A stretch of 17,199 bases of DNA, from positions 1 to 17,199 of the forward strand of contig JAIRLS010000337.1 of assembly GCA_031259205.1 (NCBI GenBank), read 5' to 3'. Shown one piece after another: positions 15,557-17,199 of the stretch (within the stretch, counting starts at the first letter, position 1; each line of letters starts with the position of its first letter). Made by a program: the position numbers and the translations under genes. Source of the DNA: Bacteroidales bacterium. GTDB taxonomy: Bacteria; Bacteroidota; Bacteroidia; Bacteroidales; UBA4181. The notes beneath the pieces are model-generated. The model ran no database searches. It saw only the letters and a list, made by a program, of their open reading frames with translations, and was not told where the DNA came from.

Positions 15557-15837
15557 AATTGTTTGTCAATAATTTATCTATTATAGTATGATGAATATAT
15601 CTAAAGATATAATCGGGGGGCAAATGTATGAAAAATAATTGGTATATTTATAATTAACGTTCGCTCCATGACACACCCTCTTGTTTTTTATTTGCAGAAA
15701 TTCCTTACGGTGACGGCGTTATTGTTATCAAATTTATTAATTCCAAACATATATACTCCCGCAAATCACACGGTTAACAGGCTTGCCTGTAAATCAGGAT
15801 AAATTAAATCTGCTCCAGTATCTTTTCATTTCGTGCG
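15557..15837. other. Divergent intergenic region with small palindromes
   Basis: No gene is apparent here. Upstream of the S46 gene on the minus strand, TACATTTG (15628-15621) matches the -7 consensus but lacks a clear -33 partner. A perfect inverted repeat TATATC-TAAA-GATATA (15596-15611) lies between that box and the gene and could be an operator. A second near-palindrome ACAGGC-TT-GCCTGT occupies 15777-15790. The rest is featureless and AT-rich. Confidence 0.45.
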
Positions 15838-15868
15838 TTTGAAAATTTGGAATTTTCATGTATTTTTG
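15838..15868 (+). promoter_or_regulatory. Promoter of the first Rpn-like array gene
   Basis: TTTG (15838-15841) and TATTTTTG (15861-15868), with a 19-nt spacer, match the Bacteroidota consensus exactly. The start would be near 15872, giving a leader of about 43 nt to the ATG at 15915. The same promoter and leader recur before the next copy at 17039-17069. Confidence 0.8.
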
Positions 15869-15998
15869 TGCAGCAAATTAAACATTATATCATAACGGTA
15901 AAACAGAGAAGATTATGGAAACGAAAGAGCAGTACGGCGAAGAGCCGAAATCGTGCGTCATCGCCAACCCTATATACGACACCGTATTTAAACGGCTG
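15838..15998 (+). repeat. Direct repeat, copy 1 (promoter, leader and N-terminal codons)
   Basis: This 161-bp segment recurs at 17039-17199, offset by 1201 bp, with seven mismatches that I could count by eye (about 96% identity). A looser match extends left to about 15826. The second copy is cut by the window edge, so the repeat is probably longer, perhaps the whole gene. Confidence 0.9.
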
Positions 15999-16970
15999 AT
16001 GGAGAACGAGCGCATAGCACGGTTTTTCCTCAGCACGCTGTTAGATGAGAACATCCTGTCCATAAAAGCTCATCCGCAGGAGTTTACGTACCGGAAAAAA
16101 ACAAAAGAAAGCCGGACGTCGTCCGATGACGACAACATCGGTTATTCCATATACCGGATAGACTTCATGGCTACGATAGAGACAAAAGAGGGCGAGTGGA
16201 AAAAAATCCTGATAGAAGTGCAGAAGTCGTGGGACGAGACTGACGTTATCCGCTTTCGCAACTACCTGGCAGAGCAGTACAAAATTGTAGACCGTATAAA
16301 CGGCGAGGAGATAGTCTTGCCCATCACTACTATCTATATCCTTGGTGGCAGGCTTGCCGAAATAGAAAGCCCGTGCATCAAGGTAGAGCGTCATTACCGA
16401 GACTTGGTACACGGTAACGCGGTCGAGGCGAAGTCGCCCTTCGTGGAGAAGCTCACCCACGACAGTTATGTAATCCAGGCAGGAAGAATTACCGACAAAC
16501 GCTACGGCACAAAGTTGAACGAACTGCTGAGTCTCTTCGAGCAGGCGCATTTCATCCGTGAAGATTCGGAAGTAAGCAAGCAATACGCGTTCCGGTCGGA
16601 TGATAAGGAGATACGTTTCATCACCTCCATACTTAATGAAATGGTAGCCGACCCTGCAGAACGTGAAGAAATAGAAAAGGAAGCGGAAGCGCTGCGCACG
16701 ATAGACGCCCTTTTCGGAAAGACGCACCGAAAGCAGAAACGTATCATCGAAGAACAGGAGAAGGCGCTGGAGGAAAAAGACAAAGCGCTGGAGGAAAAGG
16801 ACAGCGTGATTGGAGAGCAGGCGAAAGCGCTTGAGGAGCAGTCGAAGGCGTTGGAGGAGCAGGCAAAGGCGTTGGAGGAGCAGGCAAAGGCGCTAAAAGA
16901 AAAGGATAAGGCCTACGAAGAGCAAGCCAGACAACTTGCCGAGATGAGACGTCGGTCGAACGCAGAATGA
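15915..16970 (+). CDS. Rpn-like PD-(D/E)XK nuclease family protein with heptad-repeat tail
   Basis: A 351-residue protein. Residues ~15-240 resemble the Rpn/'putative transposase' PD-(D/E)XK family: NPIYDTVFKRLMENE at the start, then RIDFMA with Asp83 and ILIEVQK with Glu101 and Gln103, forming a D...ExQ catalytic core, then VDRINGEEIVLPITTIYILGG. The nuclease centre looks intact. Residues 279-341 are about nine successive heptads of the EEQAKAL/EEKDKAL kind, predicted to form a charged coiled coil. Relatives are called transposases, but no terminal repeats or integrase residues are seen; characterised Rpn proteins are DNA endonucleases that promote RecA-independent recombination and some take part in phage defence. 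It has its own promoter and is followed by a near-identical second gene. Function here is unproven. Confidence 0.82.
   Translation: METKEQYGEEPKSCVIANPIYDTVFKRLMENERIARFFLSTLLDENILSIKAHPQEFTYRKKTKESRTSSDDDNIGYSIYRIDFMATIETKEGEWKKILIEVQKSWDETDVIRFRNYLAEQYKIVDRINGEEIVLPITTIYILGGRLAEIESPCIKVERHYRDLVHGNAVEAKSPFVEKLTHDSYVIQAGRITDKRYGTKLNELLSLFEQAHFIREDSEVSKQYAFRSDDKEIRFITSILNEMVADPAEREEIEKEAEALRTIDALFGKTHRKQKRIIEEQEKALEEKDKALEEKDSVIGEQAKALEEQSKALEEQAKALEEQAKALKEKDKAYEEQARQLAEMRRRSNAE
16749..16937 (+). repeat. 21-bp in-frame minisatellite encoding heptads
   Basis: About nine 21-bp units encode residues 279-341. Two adjacent units (16845-16865 and 16866-16886) are identical at the DNA level and the flanking units differ by a few substitutions. 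The period of 21 keeps the frame whatever the copy number, so the length of the coiled-coil tail could change by slippage or recombination without breaking the protein. Confidence 0.85.
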
Positions 16971-17038
16971 TTTGCTCTCATTTTATCGCAACCGTGTTGC
17001 CGGGCGCTGTTGAGCGGAAAGAAATCATTTTGTACGCA

Positions 17039-17069
17039 TTTGATAATTTGGAATTTTCATGTATTTTTG
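17039..17069 (+). promoter_or_regulatory. Promoter of the second array gene
   Basis: TTTG (17039-17042) and TATTTTTG (17062-17069) with a 19-nt spacer, identical in layout to the promoter at 15838-15868. Each array gene therefore carries its own promoter and need not be read through from its neighbour. Confidence 0.8.
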
Positions 17070-17115
17070 TGCAGCAAATAAAACATTATATCATAACGGT
17101 AAAACAGAGAAGATC

Positions 17116-17199
17116 ATGGAAACGAAAGAGCAGTACAGCGAAGAACCGAAATCGTGCGTAATCGCCAACCCTATATACGACACCGTATTTAAACGGTTG
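17116..17199 (+). CDS. Second Rpn-like PD-(D/E)XK gene of the array (3' part outside window)
   Basis: Twenty-eight codons are visible, starting METKEQYSEEPK and running to the window edge at FKRL. They differ from the first copy at one residue (Ser for Gly at position 8). The gene begins 145 bp after the stop of copy 1. Whether the catalytic core and the heptad tail are also conserved cannot be seen here. Confidence 0.88.
   Translation, partial: METKEQYSEEPKSCVIANPIYDTVFKRL

Larger units (their letters stand above)
17039..17199 (+). repeat. Direct repeat, copy 2 (truncated by window end)
   Basis: Partner of 15838-15998. It contains the same TTTG/TATTTTTG promoter, the same ~43-nt leader and the first 28 codons of the gene. 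It shows a recent tandem duplication. Confidence 0.9.

Noticed and set aside
16749..16937. A CRISPR-like array
   Set aside because: The repeats are contiguous 21-bp units without spacers and are in frame within a coding sequence.
16967..17161. A 64-codon frame between the two array genes
   Set aside because: It overlaps the promoter and the start of the second copy in another frame and has no recognisable features.
15915..17199. A transposable element or insertion sequence
   Set aside because: Family members are often named transposases, but I see no terminal inverted repeats, no target-site duplication and no DDE or HUH residues. The repeat is a direct tandem one starting at the promoter.

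Overview
The window looks like a chromosomal stretch from a member of the Bacteroidota, most likely order Bacteroidales. The evidence is a SusC/SusD pair, a lipoprotein sulfatase, an S46 dipeptidyl peptidase, a PerR-type Fur regulator, YifB, and promoters of the Bacteroidota type (TTTG, then about 20 nt, then TAnnTTTG) with little sign of Shine-Dalgarno sites. I cannot name the genus. No rRNA, tRNA, CRISPR array or complete insertion sequence was seen.

Positions 1-6511 hold the end of a polysaccharide-utilisation-type operon on the + strand: a SusC-like TonB-dependent porin (5' end outside the window), its SusD partner lipoprotein, and an S1-type sulfatase lipoprotein, closed by a hairpin. 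The simplest reading is outer-membrane capture and import of a glycan or glycoconjugate that is desulfated at the cell surface. Positions 6539-8250 are a graveyard: a short HU-like DNA-binding gene, the first ~90 codons of a second SusC gene joined out of frame to the last ~280 codons of a DUF1254/DUF1214 protein, and then perhaps 16 codons of a second sulfatase. This looks like the collapsed remains of another sulfatase-type operon.

Positions 8250-15640 are more AT-rich housekeeping and stress genes. They are an internally deleted mini-gene of the PD-(D/E)XK 'transposase'/Rpn-like family behind an excellent promoter, yifB, the 3' remnant of phnW, a rhomboid protease divergent from folB (dihydroneopterin aldolase, folate synthesis), a perR-like regulator convergent with folB, and a GT2 glycosyltransferase downstream of an S46 dipeptidyl peptidase (DPP7-like). 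Both members of the divergent rhomboid/folB pair seem to be transcribed with almost no leader.

Positions 15826-17199 begin a tandem array of Rpn-like PD-(D/E)XK nuclease genes. One complete gene has a tail of about nine near-identical heptads encoded by a 21-bp minisatellite. It is followed 1201 bp later by a second copy, with the same promoter, leader and N-terminus, that runs off the window. This array and the 64-codon mini-gene are the most interesting items. Several promoters in the window also share an extended sequence around ATGTAnnTTTG.
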